A DNA stretch of 64,000 bases from contig NZ_LMLZ01000021.1 in the NCBI RefSeq assembly GCF_001422735.1, positions 62,227-126,226 of the forward strand, read 5' to 3'. The translations under genes were made by a program, and so were the position numbers. This document shows positions 34,740 through 44,076 of this stretch, one piece after another. The notes below the pieces were generated by a model that worked only from the letters and a program-made list of their open reading frames with translations, was not told the origin of the DNA and did not search any database. Source of the stretch: Acidovorax sp. Leaf78. Lineage in GTDB: Bacteria > Pseudomonadota > Gammaproteobacteria > Burkholderiales > Burkholderiaceae_C. Position 1 is the first letter of the stretch; every line of letters starts with the position of its first letter.

Positions 34740-36179
34740 TCAGGCGTGCGCCGCAGTCACGGCAGGGATCGTCACCTTGACCGAACGGCCGGAGATGGCG
34801 GTCATCCAGACGTTCCAGGCCATCACCACCATGCCGCCCAGGTACAGCAGGCCGCCGGCCACGCGGATCACGTAGAAGGGATAGGTCGCCTTGACGCTCT
34901 CGACGAAGGTGTAGGTGAGCGTGCCGTCAGGGTTGATGGCGCGCCACATCAGGCCCTGCATCACGCCGGCGATCCACATCGCGGCGATGTACAGCACGAT
35001 GCCGATGGTGGCCATCCAGAAGTGCAGCTCGATCGCCTTGATGGAGTGCATCTTGTCGCGGCCGAACAGGCGCGGCACCAGGTAGTACAGCGAGCCCATC
35101 GAGATCAGCCCCACCCAGCCCAGCGCGCCGGAGTGCACGTGGCCGATGGTCCAGTCGGTGTAGTGGGAGAGCGCGTTGACGGTCTTGATGGACATCATCG
35201 GCCCCTCGAACGTGGACATGCCGTAGAACGACAGCGACACGATCAGAAAGCGCAGGATGGGGTCGTCGCGCAGCTTGTGCCAGGCGCCCGACAGCGTCAT
35301 CACGCCGTTGATCATCCCGCCCCAGCTGGGGGCCAGCAGGATCAGCGAGAACACCATGCCCACCGATTGCGTCCAGTCCGGCAGCGCGGTGTAGTGCAGA
35401 TGGTGGGGGCCGGCCCACATGTAGGTGAAGATCAGTGCCCAGAAGTGCACGATGGACAGGCGATAGCTGTACACCGGACGGCCGGCCTGCTTGGGAATGA
35501 AGTAATACATCATTCCGAGGAAGCCCGCCGTGAGGAAGAAGCCCACCGCGTTGTGCCCGTACCACCACTGCACCATGGCGTCCTGCACGCCGGCGTAGGC
35601 CGAGTAGCTCTTCATGAAGCTGACCGGAATGGCCGCGCTGTTGACCACGTGCAGCAGTGCCACGGCCAGGATGAACGCGCCGAAGAACCAGTTGGCCACG
35701 TAGATGTGCTTGACCTTGCGCACGCCGATGGTGCCGAAGAACACGATGGCATACGACACCCACACCAGCGTGATCAGGATGTCGATGGGCCATTCGAGTT
35801 CGGCGTATTCCTTGCCGGACGTGTAGCCCATCGGCAGGCTGATGGCCGCGGCCACGATGACCAGCTGCCAGCCCCAGAAGGTGAAGGCCGCCAGCGGCCC
35901 GGCGAACAGGCGGACCTGGCTCGTGCGCTGCACGACGTAGTAGCTGGTGGCGAACAGCGCGCAGCCGCCGAACGCGAAGATCACCGCGTTGGTGTGCAGC
36001 GGGCGCAGGCGCCCGTAGCTGAGCCAGGGAATGCCGAAGTTGAGCTCGGGCCAGGCCAGCTGGGCGGCGATGACCACGCCCACCAGCATGCCAACCACCC
36101 CCCAGACCACGGCCATGATCGAGAACTGCCGCACCACCGTGTCGTTGTAGTGTGCAGCCACTGTTTTTGGAGAATCCAT
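34740..36179 (-). CDS. ccoN: cbb3 cytochrome c oxidase catalytic subunit I CcoN
   Basis: Haem-copper oxidase subunit I, C-type, 479 residues with about 12 helices. Histidine ligands are seen in [46 protein letters not shown] and [14 protein letters not shown]. It reduces oxygen to water with high affinity. The ATG at 36179 has AGAGG upstream. A perfectly palindromic FNR box (36234-36247) lies about 60 bp before the start, so expression should rise when oxygen is low. Confidence 0.96.
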   Translation of the reverse strand: MDSPKTVAAHYNDTVVRQFSIMAVVWGVVGMLVGVVIAAQLAWPELNFGIPWLSYGRLRPLHTNAVIFAFGGCALFATSYYVVQRTSQVRLFAGPLAAFTFWGWQLVIVAAAISLPMGYTSGKEYAELEWPIDILITLVWVSYAIVFFGTIGVRKVKHIYVANWFFGAFILAVALLHVVNSAAIPVSFMKSYSAYAGVQDAMVQWWYGHNAVGFFLTAGFLGMMYYFIPKQAGRPVYSYRLSIVHFWALIFTYMWAGPHHLHYTALPDWTQSVGMVFSLILLAPSWGGMINGVMTLSGAWHKLRDDPILRFLIVSLSFYGMSTFEGPMMSIKTVNALSHYTDWTIGHVHSGALGWVGLISMGSLYYLVPRLFGRDKMHSIKAIELHFWMATIGIVLYIAAMWIAGVMQGLMWRAINPDGTLTYTFVESVKATYPFYVIRVAGGLLYLGGMVVMAWNVWMTAISGRSVKVTIPAVTAAHA

Positions 36180-36233
36180 CGGGCACCTCTTTGTATTGCG
36201 ATCTGAGTTTCTTGCAGTCGGCAGCGGGGCGCA

Positions 36234-36247
36234 TTGACACAAGTCAA
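36234..36247. promoter_or_regulatory. FNR box before ccoN
   Basis: TTGACacaaGTCAA is a perfect inverted repeat, centred about 61 bp from the ccoN ATG. It overlaps the last codons of ccoS. Confidence 0.88.
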
Positions 36248-36381
36248 TCGTCCCGGAGAATCCGCTCGCCTTCTTGTTCGACGCTCTCGAACTGGCCGTG
36301 GTGCACGGCCCACCACAGCCCCGCCAGCACCATCAGCACCAGCACGACGGACAACGGGATCAGCAGGTACAGGATGTCCAT
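36244..36381 (-). CDS. ccoS: cbb3 oxidase maturation protein CcoS
   Basis: A 45-residue single-helix protein: [20 protein letters not shown] starts the membrane segment, followed by the acidic tail ([15 protein letters not shown]) that is typical of CcoS. CcoS is needed to insert cofactors into CcoN. Its ATG shares one base with the ccoI stop (TGATG), so the two are coupled. The last codons overlap the FNR box that controls ccoN. Confidence 0.93.
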   Translation of the reverse strand: MDILYLLIPLSVVLVLMVLAGLWWAVHHGQFESVEQEGERILRDD

Positions 36382-38807
36382 CAGGCAGGCTCCAGGGGGT
36401 GGGTTGGCACGGGCGTTGCGACCGGGCCCTGCGCCAGCGGCGCGGCGTGGTCGGCCCCGCCCAGCGCCGGCAGCTCGCGCGCCAGGCGCGACGCGTTGAG
36501 CACCACCAGCAGCGAGCTCAGCGCCATGCCCAGCCCCGCCAGCCACGCGGGCATCCAGCCCGCCACGGCCAGGGGCACGCACAGCGCGTTGTAGAGCGCG
36601 GCCCACCACAGGTTCTGGCGCACCACGCGCAGGGTGCGGCGCGCCAACAGCACCGTCTGCGGCACCAGCGCCAGGCTGTCGCCCAGCACCACAAAGTCGG
36701 CACGCGACTGCGCGAGCGGCACGGCGCGGCCAAATGCCAACGAGGCGTGGGCGCCCGCGAGCACCGGGCCGTCGTTGAGCCCGTCGCCCACCATGGCCAC
36801 GTGGCGGCCCTGCGCCTGCAATGCCTGCAGCGCGGCCAGCTTGCCCTGGGGCGTGCACTCGCCCCGGGCCTGCGCAATGCCGGCCTGCGCGGCCACGCGC
36901 TGCACCGCGCCACCGCGGTCGCCCGACAGCAACTGCACGGCCACGCCCGCCTGCTCCAGGGCGCGCACCACCGGTGCGGCCTCGCTGCGCAGGTCCTCGG
37001 ACAGATCGAAGCGTGCCAGCTCGCGCAGCGCCCCGTCCGACCCCTGCTGTGACAGCACCACCTGCAGCCCGTTGCCATCGCCCTCGCTCGCCATGCCCGC
37101 ATGCAGGGCCGAGCCCAGGCGCAGGCGGCGTGTGGCCTGCCCGGCCCCCACGCGCTGCACCGTGGCGGTGAGGCCGAGGCCCGCGTCCTCCTGCAGGTCC
37201 TTCACGGCCCACTGCAGGGTGCTTGTCGGCATGCGGGCGGCGGCCGCCACCAGCGCACGCGATGCGGGGTGCACCGACTGCACCGCCAGGGCGGCGGCAA
37301 GCGCCAGCGCCTCGCCGGCCGCCATGTCGCCGGACGTGCGCGTGGCCGACAGCGCCATGCCGTCGCGCGTGAGCGTGCCGGTCTTGTCGAACACGATGGT
37401 GTCCACCGCAGCCAGCGCCTCCAGCCCTTGCAGGTTGCGCACCAGCACGCCGTGGCGCGCCAGCGTGCCCGCGGCGGTGAGCATGGCGACCGGCGTGGCC
37501 AGCGACAGCGCGCAGGGGCAGGTCACGATCAGCACGGCCACGCCCACCATCAGCGCATGGCCGGGGTCGGACGGCCACCACCACGCCACCGCCAGCGCGG
37601 CAGCCAGCAGCACGGCGACGAGAAACGGCCGGGCGATGCGGTCTGCCAGCTGGGCCAGGCGCGGCTTTTGCAGCGAGGCGCTTTCCATCAGCGCGACGAT
37701 CTGCGCAAAGCGCGTCTGGGCGCCGGTACCCTGCACCAGCACTTCCACCGGCGACTGCAGGTTGTAGCTGCCCGCGGTGACCGTGCTGCCCAGCGGGCGC
37801 GCCACGGGCGTGGACTCGCCGGTGAGCAGGGCCTCGTCGGCCTGCGTGTTGCCGCGCGTGATGCGGCCATCGGCCGGAAAAGCCTCGCCCGGCAATACGC
37901 GGATGGTGTCGCCGGGCACCAGGCGGCGCGTGGCCACGCGGGTGAAATTACCCTCTGCTCCGCGACGCTCCACGCTGTCGGGCAGCCGGTTCATCACCGC
38001 CTCCAGCGCGCCCGCGGTGCGGTCGCGCAGGCGCAGCTCCAGCCAGCGCCCGGTGAGCAAGAAGAACACGAACATGGTCAGCGAGTCGTAGTACACCTCG
38101 CGGCCGAAGAGGCCCGTGGGCTCGAACGTGCCCGCCGTGCTGACCACGAAGGTGATGGCCATGCCCAGGGCCACCGGCAGGTCCATGCTCACGCGGCGCA
38201 GGCGCACGTCGCGCAGGGCGCTGGCAAAGAAGGGCCCGCACGAGAACACCACCATGGGCAGCGTGATGACCCACGACGCCCAGCGCAGCAACTGCTCCAT
38301 CTCCAGCGTCAAGTCGCCCGGCTGCGCCACGTATGCGGGCCACGCGTACATCATCACCTGCATCATGCAAAAGCCGGCCACCAGCCAGCGCCACAGCGCG
38401 CGGCGGCTCTCGCGCTGGCGCTGCTCGCGGGCCAGGGCGTCCATGGCGGGCATGGCGCGGTAGCCGGCCCGGTGCACCGCCGCCATCCACTGCGAGGGCA
38501 GCACCTGCCCGGGGTGCCAGACCACACGCGCCCGGCGGGTCGCGGCACTCACGTCGGCCTGCTGCACGCCGGGCACGGCGCGCAGGGCGTCTTCGATGGT
38601 CAGGGCACAAGCCGCGCAGTGCATGCCTTCGAGCACCACCTGCGAGTCCCAGCCGCAGGTGGCAGGGTCCTGCGGGATGCTGCCGGTCGGCGTGAGCGGC
38701 CGACCGAAGGCCGACCACTCCTGCGGGTCGTCCAGCAGCAGGGCCTGCGCGGCGGCAGGGGCATCCGCCGGCGGCAGAACCGGGGCGTCGGCTTGAAACA
38801 TTGACAT
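36381..38807 (-). CDS. ccoI: Copper-exporting P1B ATPase CcoI (FixI)
   Basis: P1B-type ATPase of 808 residues. It has an N-terminal heavy-metal domain with GMHCAAC (61-67), eight expected helices, the ion site CPC at 430-432, the TGES actuator loop (329-332), phosphorylation motif DKTGT at 474-478 and GDGLNDGPVL near the C-terminus. CcoI supplies copper to the cbb3 oxidase from the inner membrane. The start at 38807 gives MSMFQADAP. An FNR box lies about 41 bp upstream (38842-38855), shared with the divergent universal stress gene. Confidence 0.94.
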   Translation of the reverse strand: MSMFQADAPVLPPADAPAAAQALLLDDPQEWSAFGRPLTPTGSIPQDPATCGWDSQVVLEGMHCAACALTIEDALRAVPGVQQADVSAATRRARVVWHPGQVLPSQWMAAVHRAGYRAMPAMDALAREQRQRESRRALWRWLVAGFCMMQVMMYAWPAYVAQPGDLTLEMEQLLRWASWVITLPMVVFSCGPFFASALRDVRLRRVSMDLPVALGMAITFVVSTAGTFEPTGLFGREVYYDSLTMFVFFLLTGRWLELRLRDRTAGALEAVMNRLPDSVERRGAEGNFTRVATRRLVPGDTIRVLPGEAFPADGRITRGNTQADEALLTGESTPVARPLGSTVTAGSYNLQSPVEVLVQGTGAQTRFAQIVALMESASLQKPRLAQLADRIARPFLVAVLLAAALAVAWWWPSDPGHALMVGVAVLIVTCPCALSLATPVAMLTAAGTLARHGVLVRNLQGLEALAAVDTIVFDKTGTLTRDGMALSATRTSGDMAAGEALALAAALAVQSVHPASRALVAAAARMPTSTLQWAVKDLQEDAGLGLTATVQRVGAGQATRRLRLGSALHAGMASEGDGNGLQVVLSQQGSDGALRELARFDLSEDLRSEAAPVVRALEQAGVAVQLLSGDRGGAVQRVAAQAGIAQARGECTPQGKLAALQALQAQGRHVAMVGDGLNDGPVLAGAHASLAFGRAVPLAQSRADFVVLGDSLALVPQTVLLARRTLRVVRQNLWWAALYNALCVPLAVAGWMPAWLAGLGMALSSLLVVLNASRLARELPALGGADHAAPLAQGPVATPVPTHPLEPA

Positions 38808-38841
38808 GGTTCAAGGCTATCGCCCTGCCCCGCACGCCACA

Positions 38842-38855
38842 TTGACCTGGATCAA
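38842..38855. promoter_or_regulatory. FNR box between ccoI and the universal stress gene
   Basis: TTGACctggATCAA matches TTGAT-N4-ATCAA at 9 of 10 positions. It lies 35 bp from the ccoI start and 54 bp from the uspA-like start, so it may act in both directions. Confidence 0.85.
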
Positions 38856-38908
38856 GTCGCGGAACATGATCGGTCCTAAGCTGATGGCGTCACTTCAAGG
38901 AGCACACC

Positions 38909-39352
38909 ATGTACAAGCGTATCCTGATCCCCACAGACGGCTCGCCGCTGTCGGACAAGGCAGTCAACCACGGCCTGGCGCTGGCGGCCCTGTCGGGCGC
39001 CACGGTGGTGGCGCTGAAGGTGGTGCCGCGCTACCCGCGCAGCTACTTCGAAGGCGGCATGTCGGTGGACCTGAACGATGCCCAGCGCATCGAGGCGCAG
39101 TGGGCGGCCGAAGCCCAGGCCATGGTCGACAAGGTAAAGGCCGAGGGCGGCGCCCAGGGCGTCACGGTGAAGGCCGTGGTCGCCAAGTCAGACCTGGTGG
39201 CCGAAGCCGTGATCTCGGCCGCCAAGAAGCACAAGTGCGACCTGATCGTCATGGCGTCGCACGGCCGCAAGGGCCTCAAGCGCCTGCTGCTGGGCAGCGA
39301 GACGCAGCACGTGCTGACGCACTCGCACATTCCCGTGCTGGTGCTGCGCTAA
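38909..39352 (+). CDS. Universal stress protein, UspA family
   Basis: A 147-residue single-domain Usp protein. It begins MYKRILIPTDGSPLSDKA and carries the ATP-binding signature G-x2-G-x9-G-S (ASHGRKGLKRLLLGSETQ) near 126-143. Such proteins often help survival under oxygen limitation. AAGGAG precedes the ATG at 38909. The FNR box upstream places it in the same low-oxygen regulon as ccoI. A hairpin repeat lies just after its stop. Confidence 0.92.
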   Translation: MYKRILIPTDGSPLSDKAVNHGLALAALSGATVVALKVVPRYPRSYFEGGMSVDLNDAQRIEAQWAAEAQAMVDKVKAEGGAQGVTVKAVVAKSDLVAEAVISAAKKHKCDLIVMASHGRKGLKRLLLGSETQHVLTHSHIPVLVLR

Positions 39353-39363
39353 GGCCCCGAAGT

Positions 39364-39412
39364 GCTGCTACCGCTTGATGGAAAAGCGCTAGCAGCTATC
39401 AAATCAGTAGCA
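39364..39412. repeat. Hairpin repeat family 1, copy D (between uspA-like gene and livF)
   Basis: Clear hairpin: GCTGCTA (39364-39370) / TAGCAGC (39390-39396) with an inner stem CGCTT/AAGCG. It lies between two converging genes and could act as a bidirectional terminator. Confidence 0.75.
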
Positions 39413-39436
39413 AACGCTCCACTGGCCGACATCCGG

Positions 39437-40168
39437 TCAGTGGTTGCCCAGGTAGAGCTGCGCCATGCGCTGGTCCTCCAGCAGGCCCTGCGCGGGGCCG
39501 TCCAGCACGCAGCGGCCCTGGTCCAGGATGTAGCCTTGCTGGCTGATGGTGAGCGCCTGGCGCGCGCGCTGCTCCACCATCAGCACCGCCACGCCCGCGG
39601 CGGGGAGCTTTCGCACCATGTCGAACACCTTGCCGACCAGCGATGGCGCGAGCGCCGCAGTGGGCTCGTCCAGCACCATGATGCGCGGCGAAGGCATCAG
39701 CGCACGGGCGAAGGCCAGTTGCTGGCGCTCGCCGCCCGACAGGTCGCTGGCCGGTTGCGACAGGCGCTCCACCAGCGCCGGGAAGTCGGCCAGCACCTCG
39801 TCCATGCGGCGCTTGACGTGCGGCACGCGGCGCACCACCAGCAGGTTGTCGCGCACGGTGAGCGACGGGAAGACGTTGGCCACCTGCGGCACGTAGGCCA
39901 GGCCCGCGTCGAACCGGTCTTCGGCCGACAGCGTCGTGATGTCGCGGCCATCCAGATGGATGCTGCCCGTGACCCGCGGCAACAGGCCCAGCAGCGCCTT
40001 GACCAGCGTGGACTTGCCGGCCCCGTTGGTGCCCGCGATGGTGACGATCTTCCCCGGCGCCACGGCCAGGTCGATGCCGTGGATGATGTCCACGTCCGAG
40101 TAGCCGCCGCGCAGCTGCTCGATCTGCAGCAGATTGGTCTTATTGGTTTTGTTGTTCGCCTCGCTCAT
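39437..40168 (-). CDS. livF: Branched-chain amino acid-type ABC ATPase LivF
   Basis: ABC ATPase of 243 residues. Walker A GTNGAGKS is at 46-53, signature LSGGE in the middle and Walker B RIMVLDEPTAAL, with the short C-terminus typical of LivF. The ATG at 40168 overlaps the livG stop (ATGA). It works with LivG as the ATPase dimer of the five-gene importer encoded downstream of the solute-binding gene at 42797. The physiological substrate could be a branched amino acid, an amide or an aromatic compound. Confidence 0.9.
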   Translation of the reverse strand: MSEANNKTNKTNLLQIEQLRGGYSDVDIIHGIDLAVAPGKIVTIAGTNGAGKSTLVKALLGLLPRVTGSIHLDGRDITTLSAEDRFDAGLAYVPQVANVFPSLTVRDNLLVVRRVPHVKRRMDEVLADFPALVERLSQPASDLSGGERQQLAFARALMPSPRIMVLDEPTAALAPSLVGKVFDMVRKLPAAGVAVLMVEQRARQALTISQQGYILDQGRCVLDGPAQGLLEDQRMAQLYLGNH

Positions 40169-40926
40169 ACCACCCCTCCCATGTAGGCTTCCTGCACGCG
40201 GGGATCGTCCAGTACCGTGTGCGGATCGCCCTCGGCCAGGATGCGCCCGCGGTCCATCACGATCATGCGGTTGGACAGCGCCTTGAGCGCCTGCAGGTGG
40301 TGCTCGATCACGATGAATGCGATGCCCTGGCCATGCAGCTCGCGCACGCGGTCGCAGATTTCTTCGATCAGCACCGGGTTGACCCCGGCGAAGGGCTCGT
40401 CCAGCAGGATGCAGCGCGGGTCCAGCATGAGCACGCGGCCCAGCTCCACCAGCTTCTTCTGCCCGCCCGACAAGCCGCCCGCCTGCACGTCGCGCACGCG
40501 GGCCAGGTTCAAAAATTTCAGGATGCCGTCGGCCTTGGCGGCCAGTTGCTGCTCGTGTTCGCGCAGGCGGCGCGTCTGAAAGAAGGCGTTGACCAGCCGC
40601 TCGCCCTGCGGGTTGGCGGCAGCGGCCAGCAGGTTCTCGTGCACGGTGAGGCTCTTGAACTCGCGCGGGATCTGGAAGGTGCGCACCAGGCCCAGGCGGG
40701 CGCGGCGGTACGGCGGCACGCGGGTGATGTCCTGCCCGTCGAAGGTGATGCGGCCGGCGTCGGCCGGCTGCTGGCCCGCGATGGCGGCGAACAAGGTGCT
40801 CTTGCCCGCGCCGTTGGTGCCGGCAATGCCCAGAATCTCGCGGTCGGCCAGTTGCAGCGAGACATCGTCCACCGCCTTGAAGCCGCCGAACAGCCGCGTC
40901 ACGGCCTCTACGTTGAGGAGTGTCAT
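40165..40926 (-). CDS. livG: Branched-chain amino acid-type ABC ATPase LivG
   Basis: ABC ATPase of 253 residues with Walker A GTNGAGKS at 36-43, the LivG-type GLVRTFQIPREFKSLTVHENLL stretch (two short blocks), signature LSGGQ and Walker B CILLDEPFAGVNP, and the C-terminal BCA_ABC_TP extension (DDPRVQEAYMGG). The ATG at 40926 overlaps the livM stop by 4 bp and its own stop overlaps livF by 4 bp, so all three are translated together. Confidence 0.9.
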   Translation of the reverse strand: MTLLNVEAVTRLFGGFKAVDDVSLQLADREILGIAGTNGAGKSTLFAAIAGQQPADAGRITFDGQDITRVPPYRRARLGLVRTFQIPREFKSLTVHENLLAAAANPQGERLVNAFFQTRRLREHEQQLAAKADGILKFLNLARVRDVQAGGLSGGQKKLVELGRVLMLDPRCILLDEPFAGVNPVLIEEICDRVRELHGQGIAFIVIEHHLQALKALSNRMIVMDRGRILAEGDPHTVLDDPRVQEAYMGGVV

Positions 40927-41804
40927 TTCGAAGGCCCTCCAAAAAGGCCGTTCGGCCGGTACAGCGTCACCAGGATCAGCGCCAGGCCCACCGCGGCCAG
41001 GCGCAGGCTGGCCATGCCCACTTCGGACACGCCCGGCACCCAGTCCTTGGCAAAGCGCGAGCCTTCCAGGAACACCATCAGCAGCAGCGAGCCGAACATG
41101 GCGCCGCGCACCGAGCCCGAGCCGCCCATGACCAGCCCCATCCACACATAGAAGGTGATGAGCGGAATGAACTGCTCCGGCGTGATGAAGGTGATGAAGT
41201 GCGCGTAGAACGCGCCCGCCACGCCGGCCAGCGCCGCGCCCACCATGAACACCTGCACCTTGAACCAGGCCGGGTCCTTGCCCAGGGCCGACAGCGCCGC
41301 CTCGTCGTCGCCGATGGCTTTGAGCAGCCGGCCGAACGGGCTGCGCGTGAGCCGCACCGTGCCCCAGCACACCAGGCCCACGATCACGGCCAGCACCGTG
41401 AAGATCGCTACGTCGGACCTGCCGCCGGCCAGATGGGCAAACAGCTTGGGCAGGCCCGGCAGGCCCTGCACGCCGTTCGTGAGCCAGCTTTCCTGCTGGA
41501 TGGTGATGCGCACGGCTTCCGAAAAACCCAGTGTCACGATGGCCAGGTAGTCGTCGCGCAGCCTGAGCGACAGCAGGCCGATGGGCAGCGCGAGCAGCCC
41601 CGACAGCACGCCCGCCGCGATGAAGCACACCACCAACGGCACGCCCTGCAGCGACAGCAGCCCCGACGTGTAGGCGCCCACGGCGAAGAACGCCACGACG
41701 CCGAAGTTGACCAGCCGCGTAAGGCCGAACTGCAGGTTCAGCCCCAGCGCGAGCAGGCAGTAGATGAGGGCGATGATGCCGATGGCACAGAGATAAGCGA
41801 TCAT
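40923..41804 (-). CDS. livM: Branched-chain amino acid-type ABC permease LivM
   Basis: Integral membrane permease of 293 residues with about nine helices and the LivM-type motif LRLRDDYLAIVTLGFSEAVR in the cytoplasmic coupling region. It starts at 41804, 12 bp after the livH stop, and pairs with LivH to form the channel. The C-terminal part (MGGSGSVRGAMFG) is typical of the family. Confidence 0.9.
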   Translation of the reverse strand: MIAYLCAIGIIALIYCLLALGLNLQFGLTRLVNFGVVAFFAVGAYTSGLLSLQGVPLVVCFIAAGVLSGLLALPIGLLSLRLRDDYLAIVTLGFSEAVRITIQQESWLTNGVQGLPGLPKLFAHLAGGRSDVAIFTVLAVIVGLVCWGTVRLTRSPFGRLLKAIGDDEAALSALGKDPAWFKVQVFMVGAALAGVAGAFYAHFITFITPEQFIPLITFYVWMGLVMGGSGSVRGAMFGSLLLMVFLEGSRFAKDWVPGVSEVGMASLRLAAVGLALILVTLYRPNGLFGGPSK

Positions 41805-41816
41805 GGTCCGTACCCC

Positions 41817-42692
41817 TTAGCGCACCAGTTGCACGCGGCCCATGATGCCGGCCGGGCGCAGCAGCAGCACCAGCGCCAGCACCACGAACGACAGCACCAG
41901 CTTGTACGACGGCCCCAGCAGCGGCACCGACAGCTCTTGCACCATGCACAGCAGCAGCGCGCCCAGCACCGCACCCAGCGGGCTGCCGATGCCGCCCAGC
42001 ACCATGGCGGCGAAGGCGGGGATCAGGCTCTCCCAGCCCATCTCGGGCGTGACCACGGCCTTCATGCCCAGCAGCACCCCGCCGATGGACGACAGCGCGC
42101 CCACCAGCAGCCACAGGCTCAGCATGAGCCCGCCTGCGCGGATGCCGCTGGCGCGCGCCAGGTCGGCACTGTCGGACACGGCGCGCAGCTGGCGGCCGAA
42201 GCTCGTGCGGTAGATGAGCACGAACACCACCAGCAGGCACACCGCGGCGATGGCAGCGATGAGCAGGTCGGTGGGCAGGATGCGGATGCCGCCGAAGTTC
42301 CACGCGCGCACCAGCGGCATGTCGAAGGTGCGCTGGTCGTGCCCGGCAAAGAACGAGATCAGGCTGCGCAGCAAAAACCCTAGCCCGATGGCCGCGAGCA
42401 TCGACGCGACCATGGGCCGCCCCACCAGCTTGCGAAAGATCAGCTGGTACGACCCGGCCGACACCACCGCGGTGATGGCCACGCTGGCGATGGCCGCCAG
42501 CCACAGCGGCACGCCGCCCAGCATCTGTACGGCCACCGCGGCGTACGCGCCGGTCGTCAGGAAGTCGCCGGTGGCGGCATTGGGAAAGCGGTTGACGCCC
42601 ATCACCAGGGTCATGGCCAGCGCGGGCAGCGCCACCACCAGGCCTTCGATCCATCCGTTGATCAAGAGGTTTGTGAAATCGATCCAGGTCAT
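41817..42692 (-). CDS. livH: Branched-chain amino acid-type ABC permease LivH
   Basis: Membrane permease of 291 residues with about eight helices. LivH motifs include GVNRFPNAATGDFLTTGAYAA near residues 30-52 (in blocks) and LGGIGSPLGAVLGALLL in the second half. It forms the transmembrane channel together with LivM. It follows the solute-binding gene by 104 bp on the same strand. Confidence 0.9.
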   Translation of the reverse strand: MTWIDFTNLLINGWIEGLVVALPALAMTLVMGVNRFPNAATGDFLTTGAYAAVAVQMLGGVPLWLAAIASVAITAVVSAGSYQLIFRKLVGRPMVASMLAAIGLGFLLRSLISFFAGHDQRTFDMPLVRAWNFGGIRILPTDLLIAAIAAVCLLVVFVLIYRTSFGRQLRAVSDSADLARASGIRAGGLMLSLWLLVGALSSIGGVLLGMKAVVTPEMGWESLIPAFAAMVLGGIGSPLGAVLGALLLCMVQELSVPLLGPSYKLVLSFVVLALVLLLRPAGIMGRVQLVR

Positions 42693-42796
42693 TGCGTCAT
42701 CTCGTTCTTGCTCTCGTTCTTACCCTTGCGTTGCCAGAAAGCCCCCTGTGCCGCGACGACCGCAGCCGCCGGGGACGAACAGGGGGATGAGGGCCA

Positions 42797-44017
42797 TCAC
42801 GCAGCGATGGACACCACGTCGCGGCGCACCAGCTGGCCCTTTTCGATGATGAACACACCGAAGTCGGGGGTGGCGTCGCCGAACTTGTCGAAGTCGAGCT
42901 TGCTGGACGCGCCTTCGTAGTTGACCTTGGCCTTTTTGCCCAGCTGCGCCTTGCCTTCGGCGAAGGAGTACACGGCGGTGCCGGGGGCGTTGGACACCTC
43001 GCGCAGCTTGGCGTTGACCTGCTCCACCGTGGCCTTGGGGCCCGCGGCTTCCATGGCCAGGGCCAGCGAGATCACCATGTCGTACGCCATGGCGGCATAG
43101 ATGTTGGTGGACGCGGCCTTGCCCGTGGCCTTGGTGAAGGCGGCATCGAACTGCGCGTACGAGGTGCTCTTTTCGTTGGAGACCGTCTCCACCGAAATGA
43201 TGCCTTCGCACACTTCGGGGCCCAGGGCCTTGACCAGGTCGGGGTTGGCCGCCCAGCCGGGGATGATCCACTTGTTGTCGGCGCCGGACTGGAACCATTC
43301 GCGCAGGATGATGGTGGTGTCGGGCAGGTACGAGCCCATCACGATCACATCGGGCTTGGCCGCCAGGATCTTCTGCAGCTCGCTGCGGTAGCTGGGGCGG
43401 CTGGGCTCGTAGGTGACGTGTGCGGCCACCTTGCCGCCGCGCTTTTCCCACACCTTGGTGAAGCCTTCGACATTGCCCAGGCCCGAGGCGTTGTTGAACG
43501 CCATGGTGGCCGGGCGCTTGAAGCCGCGCTTGGCGCAGATCTCGGCAAAGGCCGCACCGAAGCGGTCGTTGGTGGCCTGAAAGCGCCACACCAGGTCCTT
43601 GGTGTCCTGCGTGGAGATGGCGGGCGCACCCGAGACGTTCATCTGGATGATGCCGGCCGCATCGGTCAGCGGCATCACCGCCAGCGTCACGCCCGATGCC
43701 CAGGTGCCCAGCACGGCCTGCACCTTGTTCACTTCGATCAGCTTCTTGGCGGCCAGCACGGCGGCGTCCGGCTTGGTCTGGTCGTCTTCGGTGAAGAGTT
43801 CGAGCTTGCGGCCGCCCGCGCCACCGGCGGCGTTGACCTCGTCCACCGCGAGGCGGATGGCCTGCTGCATGCCCGGGCCGTACGGGCTGCCCGCGCCGGT
43901 GATGGGCGTGAGCGAGCCGATGCGGAAGACCTCGCCCTGCTGGCTGAAGCCGATGGAGGGAAGGCACTGCAGGGCGGCTGCTGCGCCGCCGAGCTTGACG
44001 AAATTTCTACGTTGCAT
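42797..44017 (-). CDS. ABC transporter substrate-binding protein, LivK-type
   Basis: Periplasmic binding protein type 1 of 406 residues. It has a signal peptide (MQRRNFVKLGGAAAALQCLP) and a receptor domain starting IGSLTPITGAGSPYGPGMQQ. GGAGGRKLELFTEDDQTKP and AVLGTWASGVTLAVMP are typical of LivK/amide-binding proteins. The ligand is not obvious. It lies between the amidohydrolase gene and the permeases. A GGTCA pentamer array occurs just upstream of its ribosome site (GGAGAAC). Confidence 0.88.
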   Translation of the reverse strand: MQRRNFVKLGGAAAALQCLPSIGFSQQGEVFRIGSLTPITGAGSPYGPGMQQAIRLAVDEVNAAGGAGGRKLELFTEDDQTKPDAAVLAAKKLIEVNKVQAVLGTWASGVTLAVMPLTDAAGIIQMNVSGAPAISTQDTKDLVWRFQATNDRFGAAFAEICAKRGFKRPATMAFNNASGLGNVEGFTKVWEKRGGKVAAHVTYEPSRPSYRSELQKILAAKPDVIVMGSYLPDTTIILREWFQSGADNKWIIPGWAANPDLVKALGPEVCEGIISVETVSNEKSTSYAQFDAAFTKATGKAASTNIYAAMAYDMVISLALAMEAAGPKATVEQVNAKLREVSNAPGTAVYSFAEGKAQLGKKAKVNYEGASSKLDFDKFGDATPDFGVFIIEKGQLVRRDVVSIAA

Positions 44018-44028
44018 GGTGTTCTCCG

Positions 44029-44054
44029 GTCAGGTCAGGTCAGGTCAGGTCAGG
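44029..44054. repeat. Pentanucleotide tandem array (GGTCA)5
   Basis: About five GGTCA units between the amidohydrolase stop and the solute-binding gene start, a few bases upstream of its GGAGAAC ribosome site. Slippage here would change leader length without altering the protein. Confidence 0.85.
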
Positions 44055-44076
44055 GGGGAATGTGGAGGGGTCGGGG

